A stretch of DNA of 64,000 bases from Microbulbifer taiwanensis (GCF_014904815.1 NZ_JACZFR010000006.1:124001-188000); one strand, 5' to 3'. Positions 8,723-17,248 are shown, numbered from the stretch's first letter. The notes: generated by a model not told the origin, from the letters alone. Program-made: numbers and translations.

Positions 8723-9850
8723 CTAGAGGCTGCCGGCACTGGTGGTGGCCGCGGTGCTGGCCAGCTGCTCAGTCGCAACGGACACCAGTACGCCGTCGTA
8801 GAGCTTGAAGGAACCGGTCGCCGCCACCTGTTCCCCGGTCTCCAGGCCCTGCTCGATCACTACGCTGTCGCCCAGCACTGCGCCGGCCTGTACCCGCCGC
8901 TGGCGGGCGCGGCTGTTGCCGCCGGCGTCCTGTTCGATCACGAAGACGCGATCGCCCTCGGGTCCGCGACGCAGCGCGCTCACCGGCACGGTGACCGCCG
9001 GGCGGCTGGGGCCCACCGGTACCCGCACCTGCACCGAGGCACCCGGTGTGGGCGTGCTGTCCGCGCCACCGATCAGCGCGCGCACCGCGGCATTGCGGGT
9101 TTCCGGATCTACGCGGGCATCCAGGGCGACGATGGTGGCGCCGGCCGGCTGTGCGGTGGCGCCTGCGAGGATTTCCACCGGCTCCCCCTCGCGCAGCTGC
9201 GCCGCCACCTGTTGGGCCACAGTGAAATCCACATGCACGCCGTTACCCACGCCCTGCAGGGTGGTCAGCAGTGTGCCCTGGTCCAGGTACTGGCCCGGGT
9301 GCAGGTCGGCGATGCCGACCCGGGCGCGGAAGGGGGCGCGGATGGTCTTGCGCGCTATCACGGCCCGGGCGCGGCGGATGCCGGCCTGGGCGACATCCAG
9401 CTCGGCTTTGGCGCGATCCAGCTCATCCTGGGAAACGGCGCCGCTCTCGCGCAGCCGCGACAGGCGCCGGTAGACGGTGTCGGCCAGCTGGGCCTGGGCC
9501 TTGTTCGCCGCCAGCTCAGCCTCTTCCACCGACACATCGAGGGCCACCAGCACGGTGCCGGCCTCGACGATTTCACCGGGCGTCAGGTTCACGCGCTGCA
9601 CCGTGCCCGGCAGTTCGTTGCGCAGGCTGACAGAGCGCAGGGCCAGCACTGTGCCGACGGCGGTGGTGGTCGGCCGCTGCTCGCGCGCTACTGCCGCCAC
9701 CGCGGTGACTGTCTCCATCGGCTCCGGCTGGGAGGCGGAAGCCGCCGCAGCCTCTTTCACGGCGCTGTATTTCCAGGCACCGAGCAGGGCGCCAAAGCCG
9801 ACGACGACGCTCAGCAGAGCCAGCGGCGCAATGCGCTTGTGACGGTTCAT
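8723..9850 (-). CDS. RND efflux periplasmic adaptor (membrane fusion protein)
   Basis: A 375-residue adaptor. An N-terminal TM/signal (LALLSVVVGFGALLGAWKYS) is followed by a split lipoyl domain (VNLTPGEIVEAGTVLVALD and TIRAPFRARVGIADLHPGQYLDQG) around an alpha-hairpin rich in Ala, Glu and Arg. Beta-barrel and membrane-proximal domains end near residue 375. There is no lipobox Cys, so the protein is probably anchored by its N-terminal helix. It links the RND subunit to an outer-membrane channel. It is transcribed first, 33 bases before the pump gene, and diverges from the TetR gene. Confidence 0.93.
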   Translation of the reverse strand: MNRHKRIAPLALLSVVVGFGALLGAWKYSAVKEAAAASASQPEPMETVTAVAAVAREQRPTTTAVGTVLALRSVSLRNELPGTVQRVNLTPGEIVEAGTVLVALDVSVEEAELAANKAQAQLADTVYRRLSRLRESGAVSQDELDRAKAELDVAQAGIRRARAVIARKTIRAPFRARVGIADLHPGQYLDQGTLLTTLQGVGNGVHVDFTVAQQVAAQLREGEPVEILAGATAQPAGATIVALDARVDPETRNAAVRALIGGADSTPTPGASVQVRVPVGPSRPAVTVPVSALRRGPEGDRVFVIEQDAGGNSRARQRRVQAGAVLGDSVVIEQGLETGEQVAATGSFKLYDGVLVSVATEQLASTAATTSAGSL

Positions 9851-9924
9851 GACGAAACTCCTTCTTCACTTGAGGGGTGGGTGGCCCTTGACTCGGGTAG
9901 GGCTCTGCCGCAAAAATGTGACGA

Positions 9925-9962
9925 TACCGTTCGGTAACATTTGAAATGTTACTGACCGGTAA
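9925..9962. promoter_or_regulatory. TetR-type operator array in the RND/tetR divergent region
   Basis: Three overlapping palindromes lie between the adaptor and tetR starts: TACCGTTCGGTA at 9925-9936, GTAACATTTGAAATGTTAC at 9934-9952 (perfect 9-base arms around one G), and TTACTGACCGGTAA at 9949-9962. Outer and inner copies share the CGGTAA half-site. This is what a TetR dimer pair would bind to repress both directions. The binding protein is inferred from position. Confidence 0.75.
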
Positions 9963-9986
9963 CTCTCTCGTCAACAGGGTCAAGCT

Positions 9987-10592
9987 ATGTGCGCAGCAAA
10001 AAATAATGAAACCGCCGTCCCCGAAAGCCGCCGCTCGGCGCGGGACCGCATCTTCGAGGCGGCCAAGGATCTTTTCTACCGCCACGGTATCCGCGCGGTG
10101 GGTGTGGAGAGCATCGCCTGCGAGGCCGATGCCACCAAGATGACGCTCTATCGCAATTTCAATTCCAAGGACGAGCTGGTCGCGGCCTGCATGCGCGATC
10201 ACGACCGCGATTTCTGGGCCTGGTGGGACAGTGTGCTGGCACCCCACACGGGGGATCCGCAGGCGCAGCTGATGGCGCTGATGGCGGCCTTCAGTCACCA
10301 GTGCGAAGAGCAGCCTCGTGGCTGCCCCATGCTCAATGCGGTGGTGGAGCTACAGGAGGAGGATCACCCCGGGCGCGCGGTGATAGTGCAGAACAAACTC
10401 CGGATTCGCGAGCGGCTGAGCGCCCTGTGCCGGGAAATAGAGGCGCACGACCCCGATACCCTGGCGGATGCGCTCTACCTGCTGATCGAGGGCGCCTATA
10501 TCTCCCTGCTGGTCCTCAAAGGTAGCGACACGCCCGCCGAAGCCCTGCCGCGCATCGCCGAGACGTTGATTGCGGCGCATATTGAACAATAA
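9987..10592 (+). CDS. TetR-family transcriptional repressor
   Basis: A 201-residue regulator. Residues about 15-62 carry the TetR N-terminal HTH (ARDRIFEAAKDLFYRHGIRA ... TKMTLYRNFNSKDELV), where the T-L-Y-R-N-F recognition helix is typical. The C-terminal helical domain with RGCPMLNAVVEL resembles the TetR_C branch that responds to hydrophobic ligands. It faces the RND adaptor gene, separated by 136 bases that hold a palindromic operator array, so it most likely represses both the pump and itself. The ligand is unknown. Confidence 0.93.
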   Translation: MCAAKNNETAVPESRRSARDRIFEAAKDLFYRHGIRAVGVESIACEADATKMTLYRNFNSKDELVAACMRDHDRDFWAWWDSVLAPHTGDPQAQLMALMAAFSHQCEEQPRGCPMLNAVVELQEEDHPGRAVIVQNKLRIRERLSALCREIEAHDPDTLADALYLLIEGAYISLLVLKGSDTPAEALPRIAETLIAAHIEQ

Positions 10593-10613
10593 AAAAGCCG
10601 GCACGGGGCCGGC
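10590..10613 (-). terminator. Minus-strand intrinsic terminator
   Basis: Read on the minus strand, GCCGGC, a 5-base loop and GCCGGC are followed by six T, almost a copy of the terminator at 5529. It would stop leftward transcription from the GH13 gene, which ends 212 bases away, before it enters tetR antisense. Confidence 0.65.
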
Positions 10614-10736
10614 GAGGGAAGCAGACGTCGAAAGGAGAGACGCGCATAAAACTGTTTAGGGCGAAGCGCCCCGGTGGACGAATGGCGGTGCTGGCACCGG
10701 GGCGCTTCTTAAACTTCTTAGCTGCTTTGTGGCAAT

Positions 10737-10813
10737 CGTAGGGTGCGCCGTGCGCACCGGAAGATGTCGGTGCTTGCAGCGGGTTCGATCCGGTGCGCGC
10801 GGCGCACCCTACG
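10737..10813. repeat. GC-rich inverted repeat (family A), complete hairpin
   Basis: Two 24-base arms, 10737-10760 and 10790-10813, are reverse complements with a single mismatch and enclose a 29-base loop. The arm begins CGTAGGGTGCGCCG. The same arm recurs alone at 14472 and 20918 and as a second hairpin at 63733, so this is a dispersed REP-like element. It lies between tetR and the GH13 gene and covers no coding sequence. Confidence 0.85.
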
Positions 10814-10824
10814 GCTCTATCTAT

Positions 10825-12477
10825 TTAACTCTTCTTCAGGTGCAGCACCCGCGCGCCGGCCAGTGGCAGCGTCAGCTTGTCGCCGTCGCGCTCGCCGGCG
10901 AAGAGCGGCGGGGTAATGTCTTCCGCATTGGCGAATTCCGCCGGAATGGCAAAATGCTCTTCGCTCCTGCCCAGGTTCAGGGCCACTAGATAACTTTCTT
11001 TTTCTGCGCGGCGGTAGAACACCAGCAGGTCGTTTTGCGTATCCACCACCTGCTGCTCCGCGGTGGCCAGGGCCGGCGACTGGTTCCTGTGCCAGTCGAT
11101 CAAACTGCGGAACCGGTTCAGCATCGAGTGGGCATTTTCTTCCTGCACGCTGACGGCCTTGTGGTGGTGTTCCTCGGGTACCGGCAGCCACGGCTTCACC
11201 TTGGAGAAGCCGGCGTTGATCTCGCCGTGATTGAACCAGGGCATGGGGGTGCGGCAGCCGTCGCGGCCCTTGAATTCCGGCCATAAATTGATGCCGTAGG
11301 GGTCCACCAGGTCCTCGAAGGCGATGTCCGCCTCTTCCAGGCCCAGTTCCTCGCCCTGGTACAGGCAGACACTGCCGCGCAGGGTCAGTTGCATCAGCAG
11401 AAACAGCGGTGCGCGGGCCAGGGCCTGTTCACTGTCGAAGCCCTTGTTCCAGCGGGTGATGGAGCGGGGCACGTCGTGGTTACTGATAGACCAACAGGGC
11501 CAGCCCTGTTCGATCACCGCGCGGTTCTTTTCCAGGGTATTGCGCAGGAAGTCGGCGCTGCTCTCTTCGGTCAGCAGGTCGAAGGAGTAGGCCATGTTCA
11601 ACCGCTCGCCGGTGGTGTACTCGGCCATGATCTTGTGGGTGTTGTCGTCGCCCACTTCACCCACGGTGATGGTGCCCGGGTACTGGTTCATCAGTTGGCG
11701 CACGCGCTGCAGGAAAACCAGGTTTTCCGGCTGGGATTTGTCGTGGATATGCCACTGGTACTGGTAGGTATTGACCGGCGCTTGCCCCTTATCGTCCAGC
11801 TCCAGCGGGCGCGGCGGGTTGTCGGCCAGTGACTGGTTGTGGAAGGCGTGATTGATGGCGTCCAGGCGGAAGCCGTCGACACCGCGGTCGAGCCAGAATT
11901 TCAGGTCTGCTAGCAGCTGTTCCTGTACCTCTGGATTGTGCAGATTCAGGTCCGGCTGTTCCTTGAGGAAGTTGGTCAGGTAGTGCTGGCGGCGACGGGT
12001 GCACCAGCGCCAGGCGCTGCCGCCGAAGTTGGACATCCAGTTGTTGGGCGCGCTGCCGTCCGCCTTGGGGTCGGCCCACACGTACCAGTCGGCCTTGGGA
12101 TTGTCGCGGCTGGAGCGGCTCTCTTCGAACCAGGGGTGCTGGTCGGAGGAGTGGCTGAGAATCTGGTCGATGATGACCCGCAAGCCGCGTTGGTGCGCGG
12201 CTTCGATCAGGCGGTCGAAGTCCTCGAGGTTGCCGAAGATGGGATCCACATCGCGGTAGTCGGATACGTCGTAACCGAAGTCCGCCATCGGCGATTTGAA
12301 GAAGGGCGATATCCAGATGGCGTCCACGCCGAGGGACTGCACATAGTCGAGCTTGCGGGTGATGCCCGGCAAGTCGCCGATGCCGTCGCCGTTGGCATCG
12401 CAGAAGCTGCGCGGGTAGATCTGGTAGATAACGCCGTTGCGCCACCACTCCGTGGTGTTGTCGCTGTTGCCGCTCAT
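10825..12477 (-). CDS. GH13 alpha-glucosidase (oligo-1,6-/alpha-1,4-glucosidase type)
   Basis: A 550-residue cytoplasmic enzyme with no signal peptide. The conserved GH13 regions are present in order: DAIWISPFFKSPMADFGYDV near residue 55, VIIDQILSHSSDQHPWF, GFRLDAINH with the nucleophile Asp, TVGEVGDDN with the acid/base Glu, and SNHDVPRS with the transition-state-stabilising Asp. The start MSGNSDNTTEWWRNGVIYQIYPRSF matches the family. It hydrolyses alpha-glucosides such as maltose or isomaltose oligomers to glucose. A MalT-like activator is encoded 2 kb away, which fits an alpha-glucan utilisation module, although no transporter is seen here. Confidence 0.93.
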   Translation of the reverse strand: MSGNSDNTTEWWRNGVIYQIYPRSFCDANGDGIGDLPGITRKLDYVQSLGVDAIWISPFFKSPMADFGYDVSDYRDVDPIFGNLEDFDRLIEAAHQRGLRVIIDQILSHSSDQHPWFEESRSSRDNPKADWYVWADPKADGSAPNNWMSNFGGSAWRWCTRRRQHYLTNFLKEQPDLNLHNPEVQEQLLADLKFWLDRGVDGFRLDAINHAFHNQSLADNPPRPLELDDKGQAPVNTYQYQWHIHDKSQPENLVFLQRVRQLMNQYPGTITVGEVGDDNTHKIMAEYTTGERLNMAYSFDLLTEESSADFLRNTLEKNRAVIEQGWPCWSISNHDVPRSITRWNKGFDSEQALARAPLFLLMQLTLRGSVCLYQGEELGLEEADIAFEDLVDPYGINLWPEFKGRDGCRTPMPWFNHGEINAGFSKVKPWLPVPEEHHHKAVSVQEENAHSMLNRFRSLIDWHRNQSPALATAEQQVVDTQNDLLVFYRRAEKESYLVALNLGRSEEHFAIPAEFANAEDITPPLFAGERDGDKLTLPLAGARVLHLKKS

Positions 12478-13021
12478 AGGTTACTGCCTATTTCATTATT
12501 CGAGATTGCGGGCGGGCCCACTCCTGTAAGGATAGGGTGAGTATGGCGTCGCTGGTGGGGGGCTGCCTCCTCCCTGTGGAGGGGGGAGGGGGGAGGAATG
12601 GCAGGTTTGACGAATCCCCTTGCGGAGCCGAAGGCGTTACGAATGCCTGGAGCGGCCGTTGGCCGCAATCAAAACATGAAAGTGTCTGGAAGCATCCGGT
12701 CCTCCTCAGGGGCCTACAGGCGACTTGATCGCGGTGACCAGCTGGTCAGGTCTTTGATTCGCTCCAGACTCTCGGAGTTCCGGTTTCGCGGGCTTATTGA
12801 TGAAATCGACTGCCAAGCGCCGAATACCGAAGCGGAACCGTGTGTTCATTGGCGATCGCGTTTCAGTTTCTGCTCTTCTAGTGAATGCACCGGTTCCTTG
12901 CAAGCCTCCCTTGCAGCATTGTATAACCGCCGTTTGAAAAATAGTCAGCGGGCGGCGTTTCTTTGTCCGTGCGTTGATAACGCGACAGGGAATTAAAAGC
13001 GCTTAATCGCAAGGAGGCGAT
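12478..13021. other. 544-base intergenic region upstream of the LRAT/HDAC unit
   Basis: This lies between the divergent GH13 gene and the 13022 unit. Around 12616-12675 there is a stretch resembling one at 27394-27450 (shared words GCCGAAGGCG, GGAG and CGGCCGTTGGC). From about 12720 to 12960 one plus-strand frame stays open, but the peptide looks like translated non-coding DNA and has no ribosome site. A promoter is predicted at 12898. No gene is called here. Confidence 0.5.
12898..12927 (+). promoter_or_regulatory. Predicted sigma70 promoter for the LRAT/HDAC unit
   Basis: TTGCAA at 12898-12903 and TATAAC at 12922-12927 are separated by 18 bases. The site lies about 95 bases before a strong ribosome site (AAGGAGG at 13010) that serves the gene at 13022. 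It is predicted from sequence only. Confidence 0.45.
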
Positions 13022-13492
13022 ATGTTGAAAGTGCATGTCTGGCTGCCTGAAGGCAATATGGTGGGGCACGCATCCCTTTCATATGGTGGCAACTACGTCA
13101 GTTTTTGGCCGGAAGACGGCGCAGGCAAGAAAGACCTGAAAATCAAGCGTAGTCATCCCGGACACTTCATGAAGGCGCTGGATGAAGATATTGCGTCCGA
13201 AGGCAATAGGCATCCGGTTACCATAACGATCCAACGTATAGATTCCGACAAGTTGGAGAGTTTTATTCTTGATCTGCAAAGGAAGAACCCGCGATATCAA
13301 CTGGCGAGGTACAACTGTTCGCATGTCGTTGCGGAATGCCTGACAGTGGCGAGCGGGAAAGAACCAAGTTTTCGGCCGTCTGCTCATGAATATGGAAGAC
13401 TTGGGGGAGTTTTGGGGCGCGGTATCTGGACGCCGAGTGAAGTGTTACGTTATGCCAAAGAGCTTTCTGTGGCTGGCCGGGAGATCGCGTGA
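13022..13492 (+). CDS. Permuted papain-fold (LRAT/NlpC-P60-like) protein
   Basis: A 156-residue protein without signal or TM segment. The N-terminal strand carries GHASLSYGGNYVSFWP with His16, and the later motif YNCSHVVAECL carries Cys99. This His-before-Cys order and the N-C-x-H block match permuted papain-fold families, in which LRAT and HRASLS enzymes use NCEHFV. Those families include acyltransferases, amidases and thiol hydrolases; the activity here is not known. An AAGGAGG ribosome site precedes ATG. The last bases overlap the HDAC-like gene (GTGA at 13489-13492), giving tight coupling. Base composition is visibly lower in GC than its neighbours, suggesting acquisition. A toxin or effector papain-like domain is the main alternative. 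Confidence 0.6.
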   Translation: MLKVHVWLPEGNMVGHASLSYGGNYVSFWPEDGAGKKDLKIKRSHPGHFMKALDEDIASEGNRHPVTITIQRIDSDKLESFILDLQRKNPRYQLARYNCSHVVAECLTVASGKEPSFRPSAHEYGRLGGVLGRGIWTPSEVLRYAKELSVAGREIA

Positions 13493-14448
13493 ACGTCTTA
13501 TATAGTGATGAATATAATATCGATCTCGGATTGTTGAACTACCTGCACCCCTTTGATGGAGTTAAGTTCAAGAAAATCCATAGAGCGTTGGAAGGTAATG
13601 AGAAATTAGACTTCCTGAGCCCTGGCGCTCCCGTGGATATGGAAATTGTCGACGATTTCCTTTCCAGCATGATGAGAAGGAAGGTCAGGGACTCTGTTTT
13701 TGTATTCAGGGCTCTTGAAGTCCCGAAGATTCCTTTTGTCAGCTTCAAATTTTTGGATAAAAAAATACTCACCCCAATGCGCTGGGGCGTCGCCGGAACC
13801 ATGCTGGGAGCGGAAAGGGCACTGAAATGCGGCGACATATACTGGAACCTCTCCGGCGGTTACCACCACGCCATGCCGCAAAATATGGAGGGTTTCTGTA
13901 TCTACAACGATATCGGCATCTGCCGCCAGCAGCTTGTAAAGAGTGGCCTCCTGTCTCCAGAAGACAAAATCCTTGTCATCGATACCGATGCCCACCATGG
14001 AAACGGCAACGCCTACACCTTTATGGATAACGACCGGGTAACCCTGCTGGATGTGTACAACGCCGGTATCTACCCCACGTCCGGCTACACCCGCGACCGC
14101 GTCGATATCCCCGTTCCACTACCACCCGGCACCGAGGGGGTGGCCTACCTACAGCAATACGGCGAGGCCCTAGAGAAGCTGGCGGGCGACTACCGGTTGG
14201 CATTCGTCGTCGCCGGAACCGATGTCCTGACCAGCGACAAGCTGGGCGGTCTCTGCCTGACCACCGAAGATGTGGTTCAGCGTGAAAAGCTGACCGTTCA
14301 GGCGCTTAATAAGCGTTCAATTCCTTCTGTCATCCTTGGCGGAGGTGGCTATTCCCAAGATAGCGCCAACAGTGTGATAGCTGCAATCTCCGCCTGCGCC
14401 GAACTGCTCCCGTCCCCTCCCTCTGCCAGAGAAGCTCTGAGCCACTAG
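13489..14448 (+). CDS. Histone-deacetylase-family hydrolase, class IV (HDAC11)-like
   Basis: A 319-residue Zn-dependent deacylase. WNLSGGYHHAMP supplies the tandem catalytic His126/His127, VIDTDAHHGNG supplies zinc ligands Asp167 and His169, VVAGTDVLTSDKLGGL supplies the third ligand Asp245, and GGGGYSQ supplies the transition-state Tyr288. The GTD-L-x-x-D-x-L-GGL block and the later Q-R-E-K-L spacing are most like HDAC11, which in animals removes long acyl groups from lysine. The start is GTG at 13489, inside the stop of the preceding gene. It may reverse or hydrolyse an acyl group linked to its partner's function; the substrate is inferred only. Confidence 0.85.
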   Translation: MNVLYSDEYNIDLGLLNYLHPFDGVKFKKIHRALEGNEKLDFLSPGAPVDMEIVDDFLSSMMRRKVRDSVFVFRALEVPKIPFVSFKFLDKKILTPMRWGVAGTMLGAERALKCGDIYWNLSGGYHHAMPQNMEGFCIYNDIGICRQQLVKSGLLSPEDKILVIDTDAHHGNGNAYTFMDNDRVTLLDVYNAGIYPTSGYTRDRVDIPVPLPPGTEGVAYLQQYGEALEKLAGDYRLAFVVAGTDVLTSDKLGGLCLTTEDVVQREKLTVQALNKRSIPSVILGGGGYSQDSANSVIAAISACAELLPSPPSAREALSH

Positions 14449-14471
14449 CTGTGCAAATCCACCAGGTCCGG

Positions 14472-14494
14472 CCGGTGCGCGCGGCGCACCCTAC
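14472..14494. repeat. Family A repeat, single arm
   Basis: A 23-base match to the right arm of the hairpin at 10737, placed between the HDAC-like stop and the MalT-like stop. No second arm is seen nearby. Confidence 0.75.
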
Positions 14495-14506
14495 CGGAGT
14501 ACCGAT

Positions 14507-17248
14507 CTACGGCTGATCTTGCACCGAGCGCAGCATCTGCTCCGCCAGTGCAATCGCCTCCTGACGGTCCTTGACGTCCAGCTTCTGGTAGAGGCTGCGG
14601 ATATGGGTCTTGATGGTGCTGGGGGCCACCTTGAAGTGGCGTGCGATGCGCTCGTTGGAGAGGCCCGAGTGGATGGCATTCAGCACCTGCCATTCCCGCG
14701 GGGTCAGCGGCGAGTGGCGCAGGAAATCCGGTACCGCATCGCTCTCCAGGATTTCCTTGATGATGGTCTCGTCCAGCTCAATGCGGATACCGCCGTCCAG
14801 TTCCGGCTGCTGCTGGGCCAGCTTGATCAACTCGCGCGCCCGGTCGGCCTCTGCCTCGCCCAGGGCGCTCTTCCCTTCTCCCGGCTCGAGGACGGCTTTC
14901 AATATTACGATCAGGGGTTTGCCGAGCTGCAGGAAGGAGGCACTGAAATCCCGCTCCACGGCGATGCCGAGCGCTTCGGTCATGGCGTTGACAGCGCCGT
15001 CGCGCCGCTCGCGCAGCCACAGCAGGTGCGCCTCCAGTACCAGGTTGCGCAGGCAGTCGGTCACCAGGCCGCAGTCGCGCGCCACCTGCTGCAGGCGGCT
15101 CAGCAGGCGATTGGCGTCGGACCAGCGGTGCAGCTCGATCAGCGCGCGCACATGGTTGCGGCCGTGGCACTGCTCGAAGTGATTGCTCGGCCTGTCCGCC
15201 ACCGGCGCCGCCTGTTCCAGCCAGGCGTATATGGCCTGCTGATTGTCCAGGGCGCGCCAGGCGCGCATGCGCGCGGCGTCGGCATTGGCCACCCAGTCGC
15301 GGTGGTAGCGCTCACCGCTCAGCAGCCGGTCTATACGCGCCAGCCATTCCTGGGATTCCTCTTTCTCACCCCTGGCCTGGGCCACTTTCAGCAGCAGCGT
15401 GTACTCGGGCAGCAGCCAGCGCTCGCCCACCTTGCGATTGATCTGCATGCCGCGGCGGGCGGAAGCGGCGGCGGCGTCCAGGTCGCCCTTTTCCCACTCC
15501 AGCTGGCCGCGCAGGCGGCAGATGAATTCGGAGATGGGCAGGCCGGACAGGTGGTGCTCCTCGATCAGGCGCTGGGCGCGCGCCTGCAGCGCCGAGGCCT
15601 TCTTCAGCAGGCCCTGGGCGATGGCAATTTCGGTCTGCTGGCAGATGGCCCAGGCGGCGCTGGGGTAGTCCTGTTCGGCCATCGCCAGGGCCTCGACCTC
15701 CTGCATATGGGCGCTGGCCGGCGCCAGCTCGCCGAGGCAGAAGCCGGTCTCACCGACCACCAGCAGTGCGGCGATGCGCTCGCCGGGCTGGTCGTCGCGC
15801 AGCAGGCCCAGGGCCTCCTCGGCGTATTCCTTGGCCAGCAGTGTCTGGCCGCGGGCCACAGCGGCCTGGGCGCGGGCGGCGGCGAAGGCGCCCTCGTATT
15901 CGCGCCAGCGCTGCGGATCCTCGCGCTGCAGCCAGCTCTCGGCGGCGGCCAGTAGCCTGTCGCAGCGGTCGTGTTCGAAATTGTCGCGGGCCATCTTGGC
16001 CGCGATCAGGGTAAAGCGGGCGTTGCGCTGCAGTTCGTCGGGGCCCAGCCAGTCGAGGCAGTCGTTCAGTATGCGCGCCTGGCCCTCGCGCAGCAGCTGT
16101 TCGCCCTGTTCCGCCAGCAGCTGCCGCATGCGCTCGCGGTCCTCCGCCGCCAGCGCGTGGCGCAGTGCCTCCAGCGGCTGGCCCAGCTGCTGCCAGGTGT
16201 CGCAGGCGGCGCGGTGCAGTTGCAGCAGGCGCGAGTGGTCGGTGAGCTGGCGCTGCAGGAAGCGGGCAAACACCGGGTGATAGCGGAACCACTGGCGGCT
16301 GGAGTCCTGTGCCTGCAGGAAGAGGCCGCGCCGCGCCGCCAGTTCCAGCAGCTGCTGGCCGCCGTCGAGTCCGCTGAGCGTCTCCGCCAGCAGGGCGTTG
16401 ACGCGGGTCAGTATCGAGGTGCAGGCGAGCAGTTCGCGCAGTTGCGGTTCCAGCCGCTCCAGCACCTCCTCGGCCAGATAGTCGAGGATATGGCTGTGGC
16501 CGCGCTCCAGTTCCGCCAGGTAGCGGTCCACCTCGTCGCGGTCGCGCACGGAGAGTGCGAACAGCTGCACCGCCGGGGGCCAGCCCTCGCTGAGCAGGTG
16601 CAGCTGCCCGGCGCGGTCGCTGTCCAGGTTGAAGGGCAGTCTCTGCTGCAGCAGCTGGGCGATTTCTTCCGTGTTGAGTGCCAGTTCCTCGCTGCCCAGC
16701 TCCAGCAGGCGTCCGGCCACGCGCAGGGAGGCCAGGCCCAGGGGCGGCTGGCTGCGGCTGGTCAGCACCACACCGATGCCGGCGGGGGCGTGGCGCAGCA
16801 GGAAGCGGGTGGCGTCGTGCACCGCTTCGTTGTCGATCTGGTGATAGTCGTCCAGCACTATGCGCAGTTCGCTGGGCAGGCCGCGCAGTTCCGCCAGCAG
16901 CTGGCTGATCACCAGGGTCGGGTCCGGGCGCTGCTGGGCGCCGAGCAGCTTGTGCATCTCTTTATGGGTTTCGGGCACGCCGTTGCCGGTGGCACGGTGC
17001 ACACTCTCCACCAGGTAGCGGCAGAACTGGCCCGGTTCGTTGTCGCTGGCGTCCAGGGAGTACCAGGCCACCGGGGTGTCCTGGGCGACGGCCCAGGAGG
17101 AGACCAGGGTGGTCTTGCCATAGCCGGCTGGCGCCGTGACCAGCAACAGCTGGTCGCTGTGGCTGTCGTTCAGCAGTGACAACAGGCGCGGGCGCGCCAG
17201 TGTGTGCTCGGGGCAGTCCGGCAGGCTGTATTTGGAAGTCAGTAGCAT
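14507..17248 (-). CDS. malT: MalT-like LuxR-family ATP-dependent activator (LAL/STAND)
   Basis: A 913-residue protein close in length to MalT (901). Near the N terminus SKYSLPDCPEHTLARPRLLSLL precedes a Walker A motif (VTAPAGYGKTTLVSSW) and Walker B (RIVLDDYHQI). The middle is a long TPR-like helical array for sensing. The C terminus is a LuxR HTH (LTPREWQVLNAIHSGLSNER ... STIKTHIRSLYQKLDV). ATG 17248 is chosen over upstream frame extensions because MLLTSKYSLP aligns with the family start. MalT activates maltodextrin genes when bound to maltotriose and ATP, and the GH13 enzyme at 10825 is a likely target. Orthology to MalT is probable, not proven. Confidence 0.85.
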   Translation of the reverse strand: MLLTSKYSLPDCPEHTLARPRLLSLLNDSHSDQLLLVTAPAGYGKTTLVSSWAVAQDTPVAWYSLDASDNEPGQFCRYLVESVHRATGNGVPETHKEMHKLLGAQQRPDPTLVISQLLAELRGLPSELRIVLDDYHQIDNEAVHDATRFLLRHAPAGIGVVLTSRSQPPLGLASLRVAGRLLELGSEELALNTEEIAQLLQQRLPFNLDSDRAGQLHLLSEGWPPAVQLFALSVRDRDEVDRYLAELERGHSHILDYLAEEVLERLEPQLRELLACTSILTRVNALLAETLSGLDGGQQLLELAARRGLFLQAQDSSRQWFRYHPVFARFLQRQLTDHSRLLQLHRAACDTWQQLGQPLEALRHALAAEDRERMRQLLAEQGEQLLREGQARILNDCLDWLGPDELQRNARFTLIAAKMARDNFEHDRCDRLLAAAESWLQREDPQRWREYEGAFAAARAQAAVARGQTLLAKEYAEEALGLLRDDQPGERIAALLVVGETGFCLGELAPASAHMQEVEALAMAEQDYPSAAWAICQQTEIAIAQGLLKKASALQARAQRLIEEHHLSGLPISEFICRLRGQLEWEKGDLDAAAASARRGMQINRKVGERWLLPEYTLLLKVAQARGEKEESQEWLARIDRLLSGERYHRDWVANADAARMRAWRALDNQQAIYAWLEQAAPVADRPSNHFEQCHGRNHVRALIELHRWSDANRLLSRLQQVARDCGLVTDCLRNLVLEAHLLWLRERRDGAVNAMTEALGIAVERDFSASFLQLGKPLIVILKAVLEPGEGKSALGEAEADRARELIKLAQQQPELDGGIRIELDETIIKEILESDAVPDFLRHSPLTPREWQVLNAIHSGLSNERIARHFKVAPSTIKTHIRSLYQKLDVKDRQEAIALAEQMLRSVQDQP

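Noticed and set aside
12598-12996. A small plus-strand CDS before the LRAT/HDAC unit
   Set aside because: No ribosome site and no protein-like composition; treated as non-coding and listed as a finding instead.
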